64,000 nt of DNA from positions 1 to 64,000 of the forward strand of contig JRUP01000007.1 of assembly GCA_000773965.1 (NCBI GenBank), written 5' to 3'. Below the pieces are notes generated by a model. The model was not told where the DNA came from and searched no databases. It saw only the letters and a list, made by a program, of their open reading frames with translations. Below, in pieces: positions 49,753-58,650 of this stretch. Both the position numbers and the translations under genes were made by a program. The first letter of the stretch is position 1, and the number at the start of each line of letters is the position of its first letter. The stretch comes from Enterobacter cancerogenus (lineage in GTDB: Bacteria > Pseudomonadota > Gammaproteobacteria > Enterobacterales > Enterobacteriaceae).

Positions 49753-51591
49753 TTGAAAAATATAGTTGAACTAAAAAAAGGATATCTTAATGCATTTTTA
49801 TGGCTCATTGTTTCACTTTTTTTTATACCCGTAACGACATATATTTTCACTGAGTATGGAATTAATTCCCTTAATCATGAATATACTCAGTTCATTGTTA
49901 ATGATGCCAGGTCACAACATCAGGATGCTGAAAGCATTGCCAGGTTCATGGAGGAAACTCCGCCCTCAACAGCCTGTGGAAAAGTCAGCGAAGACTTAAT
50001 TGATTATCAAAATGTAGTCTGTTCGCCCCAGTCTGAGATGTGGCAATTTTTTATGATGGACAGATTAGCGCTATGGTCAGTTTTAGCCAGTGGCTTTATA
50101 ATCGTGATGATTTTTTTACTGAGCGCAATGGCTTTTCAGAAACGGAGCAGCCAATTACTCAGCTTAAATATAGCGCGTCCTTTCCTTATGGTGATGTGCT
50201 CACTGGAGGTGCTGCTACAGGGTGGAATGCTGGTCTGGCTATCATTCTGGGGAACGGCTTTCTTTACGCAGGCCTATTATCCTAAACTCGTCATCGCGGT
50301 TGGATTCCTCGTGCTGGCAGGCATGTATTACATGTTAAGGGGCATCTTTAAAAAGCTTCCCCCAGACAAGGATACAGACGGCGAGCTGTTAAGTCCTGAA
50401 TGTGCCCCTGCGCTGTGGTCACGGATTGAAGATTTATCCACTAAGGTTGGCACAAATCCGCCAGATCATATTATCGCCGGTATTGACACTAATTTTTATG
50501 TGACTGAAGCTCAATTACAGGTTGCTCAGAAGACCCTAACGGGTCGTAAGCTGTATGTGAGCATTCCTCTCTTGAGGCACCTCAGCATGTCACAGGCAGA
50601 CAGTGTTATGGTCCATGAACTCACGCATTTCCATCAGGGTGACACGGCATCAGGAGCATTACTGGGGCCAAAACTACACCAGTTTGACCTTTACATGAGC
50701 CTGATGAGAGAGAACCTGTCAACGCTGATCGTTTTTTACCCTTTGTATGTGTATCGCCTTCTGTTTGAACTGGCTTATCAGCGCAACAGCAGGCAGCGCG
50801 AGTTTATAGCAGATCGCAATGCCTCCTCTCTTATTTCAGAGGCTGCGATAGTTGAATCGTTAATTAAAGTTTCAGCTTACTCAAATTACCGCAATGAAGT
50901 TGAAAAAAACCTCTTTGCAAGAAATGTTCTGCATGAAAAAGAAATAGGTATCAGCAAAGCGATAGTTTCCGGCCTGACAGCACATGTGAATTCACCAGAC
51001 TTCATCAGCGTCATGCGCAAACAAAATGTTCCGCACCCTTTTGACTCGCATCCGCCTGTCACCGATAGAATGGTTAATCTGAATTTCATGATTAATGAAA
51101 GCGATTATGCGGAAGTGGCCGCGTTGGTACCTCAGGATACATGGGTGGATCTGATACCGTGCGCTGATGACGTTGAACAGCGTTTGTGGCAGGAGTACGA
51201 ACAGGACTTCACTGCATCCCATGAAGAAAGTCTGGCCTGGCGCTATAAGCCGTCGGGAGAGGATGAGACCACTCTGGTACTTAAATACTTCCCTGATGTG
51301 AGTTTCACGCTTAAAAATGGTGACCAGGTTAAAATCACATGGCAGGGGATCTTACACCCTAAAACGGGGGAGATGCTGGAATGGGGAAATGTCAAAAAAA
51401 TGAATATCATTCGAAACTTTGGAAGAGATATTCTTTATGTACAGCACGTCGGAAGGAATAACAAAGGTAAAAAGCGGAGCGAAATTCGCCTTCCGGGCTT
51501 AAAGAAAGAAATTGAAGTTTTTAAAGCCACCTCTGCCAATTACTGGCGAAGATATCAGTGCGCAGAGGAGTTTTCTAAATCACCGGAATAA
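49753..51591 (+). CDS. M48-family membrane metalloprotease (612 aa)
   Basis: I chose TTG 49753, nine bases after AAGGAT; an upstream TTG at 49714 has no ribosome site. The N-terminal half has four or five membrane segments (about 12-34, 90-115, 138-165, 170-190). The zinc motif is VHELTH with His288, Glu289 and His292, and a later REFIADRNASSL supplies the third ligand (Glu), the M48 pattern of HtpX/Ste24-type proteases. The C-terminal ~130 residues are an extra β-rich domain. Known relatives clear faulty membrane proteins. Composition is A/T-rich relative to the tra region. Confidence 0.8.
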   Translation: MKNIVELKKGYLNAFLWLIVSLFFIPVTTYIFTEYGINSLNHEYTQFIVNDARSQHQDAESIARFMEETPPSTACGKVSEDLIDYQNVVCSPQSEMWQFFMMDRLALWSVLASGFIIVMIFLLSAMAFQKRSSQLLSLNIARPFLMVMCSLEVLLQGGMLVWLSFWGTAFFTQAYYPKLVIAVGFLVLAGMYYMLRGIFKKLPPDKDTDGELLSPECAPALWSRIEDLSTKVGTNPPDHIIAGIDTNFYVTEAQLQVAQKTLTGRKLYVSIPLLRHLSMSQADSVMVHELTHFHQGDTASGALLGPKLHQFDLYMSLMRENLSTLIVFYPLYVYRLLFELAYQRNSRQREFIADRNASSLISEAAIVESLIKVSAYSNYRNEVEKNLFARNVLHEKEIGISKAIVSGLTAHVNSPDFISVMRKQNVPHPFDSHPPVTDRMVNLNFMINESDYAEVAALVPQDTWVDLIPCADDVEQRLWQEYEQDFTASHEESLAWRYKPSGEDETTLVLKYFPDVSFTLKNGDQVKITWQGILHPKTGEMLEWGNVKKMNIIRNFGRDILYVQHVGRNNKGKKRSEIRLPGLKKEIEVFKATSANYWRRYQCAEEFSKSPE

Positions 51592-51672
51592 AAAATGGTT
51601 ATTAGTATGGTGTTTCGGTGATTGGAACCTAACTTTAGAATTTAATTTTATAATATGATTATGGGATTAACT

Positions 51673-52683
51673 ATGATTTACAGATTGAAGAAAAAATGCC
51701 TGGTGGGCCTGTCTGCAGGTATTGTTTGTTTACTCCTTGCGTCATGTGACAACAGTGACTCAACCGATCACAGTAAAAAAACATCTTCTCAGACCAGACC
51801 TGTCAGAGATGCAGATACTTCTGCAGCATCAGCGGGTACCAAACTTAACTACTACGTCAAATGTTTTAACACTGCTGACGGAGCAGTGCGCAGCAGCGCT
51901 CAGCGTTATGTCAGCTGGTTCAGTGATGCAGGGATCGGTCCGACCGGTAAAGAGAAAAATATTAATACGCTCGGTGATTTTACTCCGGCAGAGCTGACAA
52001 CCTGTTCTGAGGCAATAACAGCTGCCGGCAATGTATCCCCTTCAATGCCTGAGCTGGAAAATGCCGCCGGCAGATACCTTTCTGCACTGAAGGAACTTCA
52101 GCCTCTGATGTCAGAAGCCTATTCTTATTACAGTCAGGAAGACTATAAAGATGATGGATTTGAAAAAGGGAAGAAATTACATCAGCCTCTTATGCAATCT
52201 TTCGATAATTTTATAAACGTAAGCGATGAGTACGGTAAAAAAATAGATAAAGAAACCAGCGTGTTATATGCAAAACAGCTTTCTGAGATTGAGAAGAAGG
52301 AAGGTAAGCATGTCAGTTATTATCGTCTCGCTTTAGTCACGCAGGGTAAAGCCCTGACAACCATACTGGCTCATGAATCTGTTGATATTCAGCGCGTAAA
52401 TAAAGCCATTGAAAATTACAGTGCACTGTTATCCGCATCCAGAAAAGCAACTGATAATGAATCGGGTAAACCCATCAGCTGGTCTGTATTCCTCACGAAT
52501 GCTGACAACTTTCTGAGGGACTGCAAAGATCGTATGCGTCGTTTACGCGATAACACGCCGTACAGTCGTTCTGAAAAAGACCTTATGGAGAGTAGCGATG
52601 ATATAGGCTGGACCGTAGAAGGCTCGCCAATGAAAGTTATCAGGTCCTATAATGAGCTGGTGAAAGCGGGTAACCGCCTCTGA
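51673..52683 (+). CDS. YiiG-like DUF3829 lipoprotein (336 aa)
   Basis: ATG 51673 gives a standard lipoprotein signal with LLLASC (lipid Cys at about 24); ATG 51655 is an alternative. The mature protein has the helical DUF3829 pattern of E. coli YiiG: LNYYVKCFNTADGAVRSSAQRYVSWF, a middle YYSQEDYKDDGFEKGKKLHQ and a final YNELVKAGNRL. Function of the family is unknown. It follows the metalloprotease by 81 bp and ends at a terminator; a shared envelope role is possible. Confidence 0.75.
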   Translation: MIYRLKKKCLVGLSAGIVCLLLASCDNSDSTDHSKKTSSQTRPVRDADTSAASAGTKLNYYVKCFNTADGAVRSSAQRYVSWFSDAGIGPTGKEKNINTLGDFTPAELTTCSEAITAAGNVSPSMPELENAAGRYLSALKELQPLMSEAYSYYSQEDYKDDGFEKGKKLHQPLMQSFDNFINVSDEYGKKIDKETSVLYAKQLSEIEKKEGKHVSYYRLALVTQGKALTTILAHESVDIQRVNKAIENYSALLSASRKATDNESGKPISWSVFLTNADNFLRDCKDRMRRLRDNTPYSRSEKDLMESSDDIGWTVEGSPMKVIRSYNELVKAGNRL

Positions 52684-52697
52684 TCGAAAAACGTCCA

Positions 52698-52735
52698 AGC
52701 CGGCCCCGTTTTCTTAAGGCCGGTTTCAATTTTTA
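52698..52735 (+). terminator. Terminator after the YiiG-like gene
   Basis: CCGGCC (52700-52705) pairs with GGCCGG (52718-52723), followed by TTTCAATTTTT. The 12-nt loop is long but the T-run is good. Confidence 0.65.
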
Positions 52736-52972
52736 GATGGTCAGGCGGGCCACATTAGCCCTATGGGGCCGTCATCAGCTTACCCCGCAGGCTTCCAGAA
52801 TATTTTAAAGCTCAGGCTTTAAATTAAAATTGCCATACTTTCGACGCGCAATCCTTTCCAATGCCGGGCCTGGTTCTTCCGCTCATCCAGATGAAATATC
52901 TTTCGGGCTTATCCCATCATCAGAGCCATTAAAAAAGGCGTTTTATTAAAGCGGTAACACATCTTTTTCCCC

Positions 52973-53542
52973 TCAGTCTGCACAGGAACCGGTGGTGTGC
53001 ACGCCTGGCTTAAGTTTAATAATCAGCTGCACGTTAGGCTCACTTCCGACCGTTCGCGACACGTGGCCCACTCTCTTATCATCACCGCGGGGTCGTGAGT
53101 TGCTGTCCGCATTGAACTGCACCTCGCCAGGTCCCTGAACCAGCGTGGTACCGTCCGTAGTCTCTACGGACCACTTTCCGGAGAGGGTAATGACCCATTG
53201 CGGGCCAGGTGCATGGTGCCAGCTGCCCACGTAGCCCGGGGGAAGCACTGCGTAGGCAATGCTCTCCACCTCATCGGGGGAAACGCCAATCCACTGTGGC
53301 GCTGAAGGGGGAGCATAGCTCTTAAACTGGAGGCCTTCAAAGCGGCAGTGTCCGACGTGCGTTGCTCCGTCGTCGTCTGCCCATATAGTGGCGAATTTTA
53401 CCGGCGGCTGGGTTTGTCCGTTGCTCACCGTCCGTTCTGCCGAGTCAGCATGGACGGCATGTATTCCGTCACTGGCGCTGGCAGAAGAAATGGCTGTAAA
53501 TCCGTATACAAGTGCAAGCGCGTGTAGCATGTTATTTTTCAT
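52973..53542 (-). CDS. Secreted cupin-domain protein (189 aa)
   Basis: The signal peptide ends near SASAS (about 23). The cupin barrel is suggested by LPPGYVGSWHHAPGPQWVITLSGKWSVETTDG (metal-binding His pair) and by LVQGPGEVQFNADSNSRPRGDDKRVGH. Periplasmic cupins of this type are mostly uncharacterised. It reads leftward, alone, at the right end of the cargo region. Two Cys in the mature part may form a disulfide. Confidence 0.65.
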   Translation of the reverse strand: MKNNMLHALALVYGFTAISSASASDGIHAVHADSAERTVSNGQTQPPVKFATIWADDDGATHVGHCRFEGLQFKSYAPPSAPQWIGVSPDEVESIAYAVLPPGYVGSWHHAPGPQWVITLSGKWSVETTDGTTLVQGPGEVQFNADSNSRPRGDDKRVGHVSRTVGSEPNVQLIIKLKPGVHTTGSCAD

Positions 53543-53778
53543 ACTGGTTTCCTGTATTTAGCAGAACTGAAAGCATAGCGGCACTTAAGACTGTTAATAA
53601 AAAAGATTAAAGAGATATGCATATCTGCATGCACCGGAATAGCCTGTTCGGCTGTTTAGTCTGCTACGAGCATAGGAAAGGCCTGTCACTCTTGGCACGT
53701 CCGTCTTGAGCGCAGGCTGTGTGAAAACTGTTTTGGTCGCTTAAACTGCTAAAAAGAAGGCCGAGCCCTCCTTAACTG

Positions 53779-53840
53779 TTTCTGGCGCCTCCATGCCGCT
53801 CACGCGGCATTCACAGGACAGGCTGCGCACTGCTCGCCCG
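53779..53840 (+). repeat. 61-bp direct repeat, copy 2 (right border of the cargo region)
   Basis: Nearly identical to 41940-42000, including the palindrome ATGCCGC-TCAC-GCGGCAT. It lies just before a small plasmid gene whose start follows 27 bases later, so the repeat may also carry its upstream signals. Confidence 0.75.
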
Positions 53841-53867
53841 TCCGGCTATATCTGGAAGGTCAGTGAT

Positions 53868-54116
53868 ATGCAGAAAACTCAACAGTCACATGAAGAGCTG
53901 GTAAAGGTTTACGCCATGATCGGCGCCGTGGTCATGGCGATGGCCGGCGACGGTCTGGAAACCACGCGGCTGCGGATTGCCGGATTCATCCGCGAAGAGC
54001 TGGCCAGAACGGACGTATGGTCGCCGGAAATGAAAATGCTTATGAAAAGCGCTATCCACACACTGGAAACCTGTCCTGACCAGGCCATCGTGGAGCGTCA
54101 CCGCGACGGTGACTAA
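53868..54116 (+). CDS. Small unknown plasmid protein (82 aa)
   Basis: Helical soluble protein with KVYAMIGAVVMAMAGDGLETTRLRIAGFI and a charged C-terminus. The ATG at 53868 lies 27 bp after the direct repeat; the weak ribosome site is AAGGTCAGTG. No family is recognised. It starts a run of rightward plasmid genes of tra-like base composition. Confidence 0.5.
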   Translation: MQKTQQSHEELVKVYAMIGAVVMAMAGDGLETTRLRIAGFIREELARTDVWSPEMKMLMKSAIHTLETCPDQAIVERHRDGD

Positions 54117-54200
54117 GGGTTCTGTGAGGGCGGCGGATGTCGTAAAATGGCTTATTTCAGTACCAGTTTTTAATGTGGTTCTGCATGAAGGACGCCTCTT

Positions 54201-54803
54201 ATGGATAACGACAATCTGAACGTCAGTCACCTGGCGTGGTGCGGGCTGATTGCGCTGCACACTGCCCGCCGCGACGGGATCGCGACCTCCCCCGCGCAGG
54301 ATAACCTGTTTCTGACCCGCTGGCTGGCCACCGCTGAAAAGCAGCGCCGCTTTCCGCGGACGCTCGCCAGCGACATCAGCTGGCTGCTGAAAGAAGGGCG
54401 GGAAAAGGGACTGCGTGCCGACCTGCCCGGCAAGCTTGACTACCTGTGGCGCGCCGGCAACGGCAACCTGCAGGGGCAGAACGACCTGTTCCGGCTGCAG
54501 CACGCCCTCCACGCGGTGAAACTTACAGGGTGGATTTATATGGTGCTGGCAGAGAGCGAATGGAGCGGCCGCCGGCAGCTGCGCCTGAGCCCTTCTGTAT
54601 CGGGCATTTACCTGAACCGCCACGCGCTGGACGTCGGCTTTGACGAGCACGGCCGCCAGCGCATCCCTCTGCCCGCGCGCATCACCGGCGAGCTGCCCGC
54701 GCTCGATAAACTGCTGCAGCGGTCGGGCTGGCGCCGGGAAGCGGCCGGAAGTGCGGATGAACATCTGCACCTCCTCCTCGCGGACGGATTCCGGGCAGCG
54801 TGA
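54201..54803 (+). CDS. DUF2913 family plasmid protein (200 aa)
   Basis: The sequence fits DUF2913: HLAWCGLIALHTARRDG, NLFLTRWLATAEKQRRFPRTLASDISWLLKEGR, GKLDYLWRAGNG and VSGIYLNRHALDVGF. The family is found mainly on enterobacterial plasmids and in islands and has no known function. It is predicted to be soluble. The length is normal. Confidence 0.7.
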   Translation: MDNDNLNVSHLAWCGLIALHTARRDGIATSPAQDNLFLTRWLATAEKQRRFPRTLASDISWLLKEGREKGLRADLPGKLDYLWRAGNGNLQGQNDLFRLQHALHAVKLTGWIYMVLAESEWSGRRQLRLSPSVSGIYLNRHALDVGFDEHGRQRIPLPARITGELPALDKLLQRSGWRREAAGSADEHLHLLLADGFRAA

Positions 54804-55006
54804 GGCCGTAACAGTAATGGTCACGGACGTTACAGGCTACAGTGAACCTCCGGTGGGCTCAGGTTTCAGGGCGGGCGGCCGATAACTCCCGCGTAAGCAG
54901 AATAATAAATCGTTTGTTTTCATTCCCTGAACGGGGAGCCGCCCGGCGGCACCCCACTTTTTTGGACGGCGGCCACGTGCGCGATCGCCAGGACAGGAAC
55001 CACAGC

Positions 55007-55240
55007 ATGAACAGGCATGAAGTCACGTCTCAGCTGTTTCGCAGCGCGGGCTACGATCCGACCACCGGCGTACTGGAGCTGGAGTACCGGAACGGCGCGT
55101 GCCGGCGCTGGCTCGCGGTGCCGGCAAAGGTGTATCAGGCGTTCTGTGCGGCCGCGGACGCTGACGCATTTTTCAGGAGCAGCATCGAGGGCCGCTACCT
55201 TTCCCTGCGGGGCGGCCTCAGCCTGCGGCGCGGCACCTGA
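55007..55240 (+). CDS. KTSC-domain small protein (77 aa)
   Basis: The core SAGYDPTTGVLELEYRNGACRRWLAVPAKVYQAFCAAAD followed by GRYLSLRGG matches the KTSC domain, named for similarity to the lysyl-tRNA synthetase C-terminus. Its function is unknown; it is frequent on plasmids and in phages. ATG 55007 has GGACAGGA upstream. A second in-frame ATG is not near. Confidence 0.65.
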   Translation: MNRHEVTSQLFRSAGYDPTTGVLELEYRNGACRRWLAVPAKVYQAFCAAADADAFFRSSIEGRYLSLRGGLSLRRGT

Positions 55241-55288
55241 CGCCATCATCTGCGCATACGCATCGTAATCTTCAGCGGCCTGCTGCCG

Positions 55289-55534
55289 TCAGCGTCGCAC
55301 CGGTGCCCGGCGTTCAGCGCGCGCCTGGTACCCGCTCCGGCGCTGTCCCGCTGCCCGTGAAAGGGTCTCCTGCACCCATGTCCAGAACGCACGCCCTGTG
55401 TGTTGTGTCACGGTGTAACCCGCTTTTTTCATGATTTTACGGGCGACGTTTTCATTCCATCTGCGGATGAGCGAAAAGGCACCACGAATATCGCCGCGTG
55501 AAGTCATGATATTTAATTCGTGAAACGTATTCAT
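55289..55534 (-). CDS. Small basic protein (81 aa)
   Basis: I start at the ATG at 55534 because GGGGGAAG lies just upstream; an earlier ATG at 55570 is less well placed. The protein is basic and helical (SRGDIRGAFSLIRRWNENVARKIMKKAGY), ending in an Arg-rich tail. No family is recognised. It converges with the KTSC gene and diverges from the nuclease gene. Confidence 0.45.
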   Translation of the reverse strand: MNTFHELNIMTSRGDIRGAFSLIRRWNENVARKIMKKAGYTVTQHTGRAFWTWVQETLSRAAGQRRSGYQARAERRAPVRR

Positions 55535-55688
55535 ATTATCTTCCCCCTGATACTTTACTGTTATCGTCATATTGAGAGGATTCTTCAGTGATATATTGAT
55601 ATTTACAGGGAAATAATAAAAAACGTTATATATAAATAAATTTTAAATGATAGAATAATTAACCCCTGTTAAAATCCGGTGGCTGACA

Positions 55689-56213
55689 TTGAAAAAATAC
55701 GCATTAATAATTGCGTCAATGCTGACTCTCCCGGTTATTCATGGTGCAGAGGGCTCCCTCACGGCCGGTTTTTCCCCCGGAGGGACGGCGCTGGATCTGA
55801 TACTGCAGTTGACCAACCGCGCGCGGCAGAGCGCCGACGTGGCGGCCTATGACTTTACCAGCCGTCCGGTGGGGCAGGCGCTGTCAGACGCCGTCGCGCG
55901 GGGTGTGAAGGTCAGGCTGGTCGCCGATGAAAAGAAAAGTCGTGACCGCTGGTCTCTGGTGGGACAGCTCGCGTGCGCTGGCGTGGACGTCCGCCTTAAT
56001 GGCATGTACAGCATCATGCATAATAAGTTCATGGTGACCGACGGCAGCGCGGTGGAAACCGGCTCATTTAATTACACGTCTTCTGCCGAAAAAAGAAATG
56101 CGGAGAACGCGCTGGTCATTCAGGATGAACCCGGTATCGCTCGTCAGTATCAGGCAGAATTTAACCGGCTCTGGAATGAATCCGTGCCGGTGACCTGTCC
56201 GTGGACTGAATGA
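55689..56213 (+). CDS. Secreted phospholipase D-family nuclease (Nuc-like, 174 aa)
   Basis: One HKD motif (H111-N-K113 to D118) followed by G125-S-x-N128 is the single-copy arrangement of Nuc-type endonucleases that dimerise, such as the pKM101 Nuc protein. The signal peptide ends near HGAE (about 20), so it acts in the periplasm. The start is TTG 55689, after a weak site. Plasmid Nuc proteins are non-specific DNases; their benefit to the plasmid is unclear. Confidence 0.85.
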   Translation: MKKYALIIASMLTLPVIHGAEGSLTAGFSPGGTALDLILQLTNRARQSADVAAYDFTSRPVGQALSDAVARGVKVRLVADEKKSRDRWSLVGQLACAGVDVRLNGMYSIMHNKFMVTDGSAVETGSFNYTSSAEKRNAENALVIQDEPGIARQYQAEFNRLWNESVPVTCPWTE

Positions 56214-56241
56214 AATAAATCAACAGGAGAGGGAAAATAAT

Positions 56242-56499
56242 ATGACAACGTATGAAACAGCATTATTCCTGACAGCCGGTATTGTCTCCGGCATCTTCCC
56301 TTTTATTCTGTCCGCTTACAGCGGTGGAAGCAGGAAGATCATTCTTCAGATCATTGCAGGCCCGCTGGCCGCCATTGCGTATCGCGGGCTTGCCAGCGTT
56401 ACTCAGCCTGACGTGCGGGCTCCCTCCCTGTGCGCGGGACTGGTGCTGCTGACCGCTGTACTCTTCCGGATCAACCGGGATGAAAAGACAATCGCATGA
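56242..56499 (+). CDS. Small membrane protein (85 aa)
   Basis: AGGAGAGGG precedes the ATG. Hydrophobic segments lie at about 5-24, 32-50 and 60-76. It follows the nuclease by 28 bp and may be cotranscribed. No family is recognised. Confidence 0.5.
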   Translation: MTTYETALFLTAGIVSGIFPFILSAYSGGSRKIILQIIAGPLAAIAYRGLASVTQPDVRAPSLCAGLVLLTAVLFRINRDEKTIA

Positions 56500-56523
56500 C
56501 TGCGGCGCGGGGAGGCTCAGCTT

Positions 56524-57840
56524 ATGGCGGCAAAGAAAATATACCCCGTCCGGTTCGCCGGGCTGCGGGGCACGCGGGAGTGCGATGCGGCGTTCCGTAC
56601 CGCTGACCCGGAGCAGTGGCAGCGCTGGCTGAAACACGCGCGCGATAACAAGGCCACCACGGTAGTGACCTGCCTGTGCCAGGCCGGTGAGGAAGACACG
56701 CAGCGCCGGCGCCTTAAGGTACATCTGTCACAGAAAACGGACCAGTGCTGGCTCGCCTCATGGGCCTTCTCCGGGCACGAGCACGCACCAGACTGCCGCT
56801 TTTACTCCGTCTGGCCGGATGAAAGGCAGGCTGCTATCTATGCGCCCGACGTAGTAAAAGCCGCGGCGGATGGCCAGCTTGTGGTCCGCCTGCCCACCGG
56901 CCTGCAGAAGAAAGACGCTCAGGAAAGAAAACCGGAAGCGCTCCCGGTCAGCACCGGACCCGTTAAGCGGCGACGGCAGCCCTCGATGCGCCTGCTGGGG
57001 CTGCTGCATCTGCTTTGGGAGCAGTCCGGCATCAACGTATGGCGCCCCGCGTTTGACCGGAAAAAACGCTATCCCGGCTGGGTCAGCTGGCGCCTGAATG
57101 AAACGGCCGGACGCATCCGCATCGGCCGGATTCCGCTGAGACAGTCGCTGATGCTGATGGCCATGAAAGATTCCCCACAGGTGGCAGAGAACCGCCGGAT
57201 TGCTAAGGAAGCAGCCGGAGATTCACGGCGGCTCATCATCATTTCTCAGCTGGCCGCGTGGAGCGATGCGGCCGATGAACGGCTGCAGTACATGCTTCCG
57301 CTGGGGCTGTTTGCAGGCTTTCCCTCACTGGACCTTCCTGATGACGTCAGGGCCCGCCTCAGCAGAAGCTTTACGCGTGAGCTGAGAGACTGGCGCCAGG
57401 GTGCCCGGGTGGTGATTATCTGCGAAACCGAGCCGCCGGAAACCGCTTTTATCCGCAAAGACGGTTGTAACGTGCCGCGCAGCAGCTGCAGGATAATCGA
57501 CGCGGCGCTGATGACCGTCAGCCCGCGCTATATTCCGCTGAACTCCCGCTATGAGGGAATGGTCGAGGCACGGCTGTGGGAGGAAAAGCGCGCGTTCATC
57601 AAACCGCTGCGCTACGACGGTGAAGAGGACGTTTTTCCGGACTTCGTGCTGACCGATGTGCCGGGAACGGAAGCGCTCCCCATGGAAGTGTTTGGCATGA
57701 ACACACCGGAGTATCTGCAGCGTAAGCGGGTCAAAGCAGCAATATACGACCGGGAATACGGTGCTGGCAGGTGGTGGCAATGGGAAGCGTCAGGCCATCA
57801 TGGGAGCCATTACATGCCTGAATTCCCCTCAAAGAAATAG
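56524..57840 (+). CDS. DUF1173 family plasmid protein (438 aa)
   Basis: A long soluble protein common on large enterobacterial plasmids. Recognisable features are the N-terminal TTVVTCLCQAGEED, the CWLASWAFSGHEHAPDCRFY segment with Cys/His pairs that could bind zinc, LLHLLWEQSGINVWRP, and the C-terminal LPMEVFGMNTPEYLQRKRVKAAIYD, which resembles the catalytic part of some nuclease folds. Its function is unknown. The length is normal for the family. Confidence 0.75.
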   Translation: MAAKKIYPVRFAGLRGTRECDAAFRTADPEQWQRWLKHARDNKATTVVTCLCQAGEEDTQRRRLKVHLSQKTDQCWLASWAFSGHEHAPDCRFYSVWPDERQAAIYAPDVVKAAADGQLVVRLPTGLQKKDAQERKPEALPVSTGPVKRRRQPSMRLLGLLHLLWEQSGINVWRPAFDRKKRYPGWVSWRLNETAGRIRIGRIPLRQSLMLMAMKDSPQVAENRRIAKEAAGDSRRLIIISQLAAWSDAADERLQYMLPLGLFAGFPSLDLPDDVRARLSRSFTRELRDWRQGARVVIICETEPPETAFIRKDGCNVPRSSCRIIDAALMTVSPRYIPLNSRYEGMVEARLWEEKRAFIKPLRYDGEEDVFPDFVLTDVPGTEALPMEVFGMNTPEYLQRKRVKAAIYDREYGAGRWWQWEASGHHGSHYMPEFPSKK

Positions 57841-57948
57841 CATTATGATTTAAAAATGGATGTGTATTAATATTAATTTAATTATTTTCTGATACTGTTT
57901 TCAGCGTATCTGTCTGGCCCGAATCAGGCCAGACTGTGAATGTGCGTA

Positions 57949-58248
57949 TCAGATGTGAAAGGCTATGCGCTTCCCGGTTGGCAGCTCGACATCAAGACTG
58001 AGTTTACCTCCCATCGCCTCAATGTACCGCTTGAGCGTAGCAACCTTCAGGTCGTTTCCACGCTGCTCCAGTTGTGTAATGGCAGGCTGGCTGATACCCA
58101 TGGCTTCAGCTACGTTTTTCTGTGACAGCTGCAATTCCTCCCGCATCATCTGTAACCCGGTTTCAAGGATCATCTCGTCAGCGATATCCTGGATGCGGGC
58201 CTGACTCTCAGGAGAGCGTGCAGCAATTACTTCGTCAAGCGTTCTCAT
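57949..58248 (-). CDS. HigA-like XRE antitoxin (99 aa)
   Basis: The helix-turn-helix is LSQKNVAEAMGISQPAITQLEQRGNDLKVATLKRYIEAMGGKL at about 41-83. The N-terminal helices (MRTLDEVIAARSPESQARI) probably cover the toxin. It overlaps the toxin gene by 4 bp and follows it, the toxin-first order of HigBA. It should bind the operator at 58605-58650 and repress both genes. Confidence 0.85.
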   Translation of the reverse strand: MRTLDEVIAARSPESQARIQDIADEMILETGLQMMREELQLSQKNVAEAMGISQPAITQLEQRGNDLKVATLKRYIEAMGGKLSLDVELPTGKRIAFHI

Positions 58249-58595
58249 TTTTTCCCCTCCATTGTGTTCAGGTGCGCAGTAAACTCATCATCGGCGATAC
58301 GAATCATGCGCTCGTAAAATTTCTTGTCGTTACTTTTGTCACCAGCACAAAGCACGATGGCCCGTCGGGTCGGATCAAATGCAAAGAATGCCCTGACCGG
58401 TATACCGCCATACTGTACGCGGAGTTCTTTCATGTTCTTATGACGGGAACCCTTGACGGTGTCGGCATAAGGCCGGGACAAAGCCGGGCCGTACGTCCTT
58501 AAATTAATAAGGTCGGCCAGAACCTTTTCCTGCAGGCCGTCTTCCTGTTCATCCAGCCAGGCGTCAAAGAGATCGCCAAAGAGTACTGTCCACAT
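58245..58595 (-). CDS. HigB/RelE-superfamily toxin, Gp49-like (116 aa)
   Basis: The pattern DLINLRTYGPALSRPYADTVKGSRHKNMKELRVQYGGIPVRAFFAFDPTRRAIVLCAGDKSNDKKFYERMI is typical of phage-derived Gp49-like HigB proteins (mRNA-cleaving in studied cases). Key basic residues KELR, R and K in the C-terminal half are present. The pair most likely stabilises the plasmid. The gene begins just downstream of twin palindromes. Confidence 0.85.
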   Translation of the reverse strand: MWTVLFGDLFDAWLDEQEDGLQEKVLADLINLRTYGPALSRPYADTVKGSRHKNMKELRVQYGGIPVRAFFAFDPTRRAIVLCAGDKSNDKKFYERMIRIADDEFTAHLNTMEGKK

Positions 58596-58604
58596 AGTGC
58601 GTCC

Positions 58605-58650
58605 TATAAGTTACAGCTTATAGATACTGAGAGTATAAGCTTTAGCTTAT
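58605..58650 (-). promoter_or_regulatory. Twin palindromic operator of the toxin-antitoxin pair
   Basis: TATAAG-TTACAG-CTTATA (58605-58622) and ATAAG-CTTTAG-CTTAT (58635-58650) share arms and lie 29 bp apart centre to centre, immediately upstream of the toxin start. Two sites on one face suit cooperative repression by the antitoxin. Confidence 0.75.

Noticed and set aside
53886..54824. Leftward 312-aa frame opposite the DUF2913 gene
   Set aside because: No ribosome site or domain, and the rightward genes on the other strand have recognised family features.
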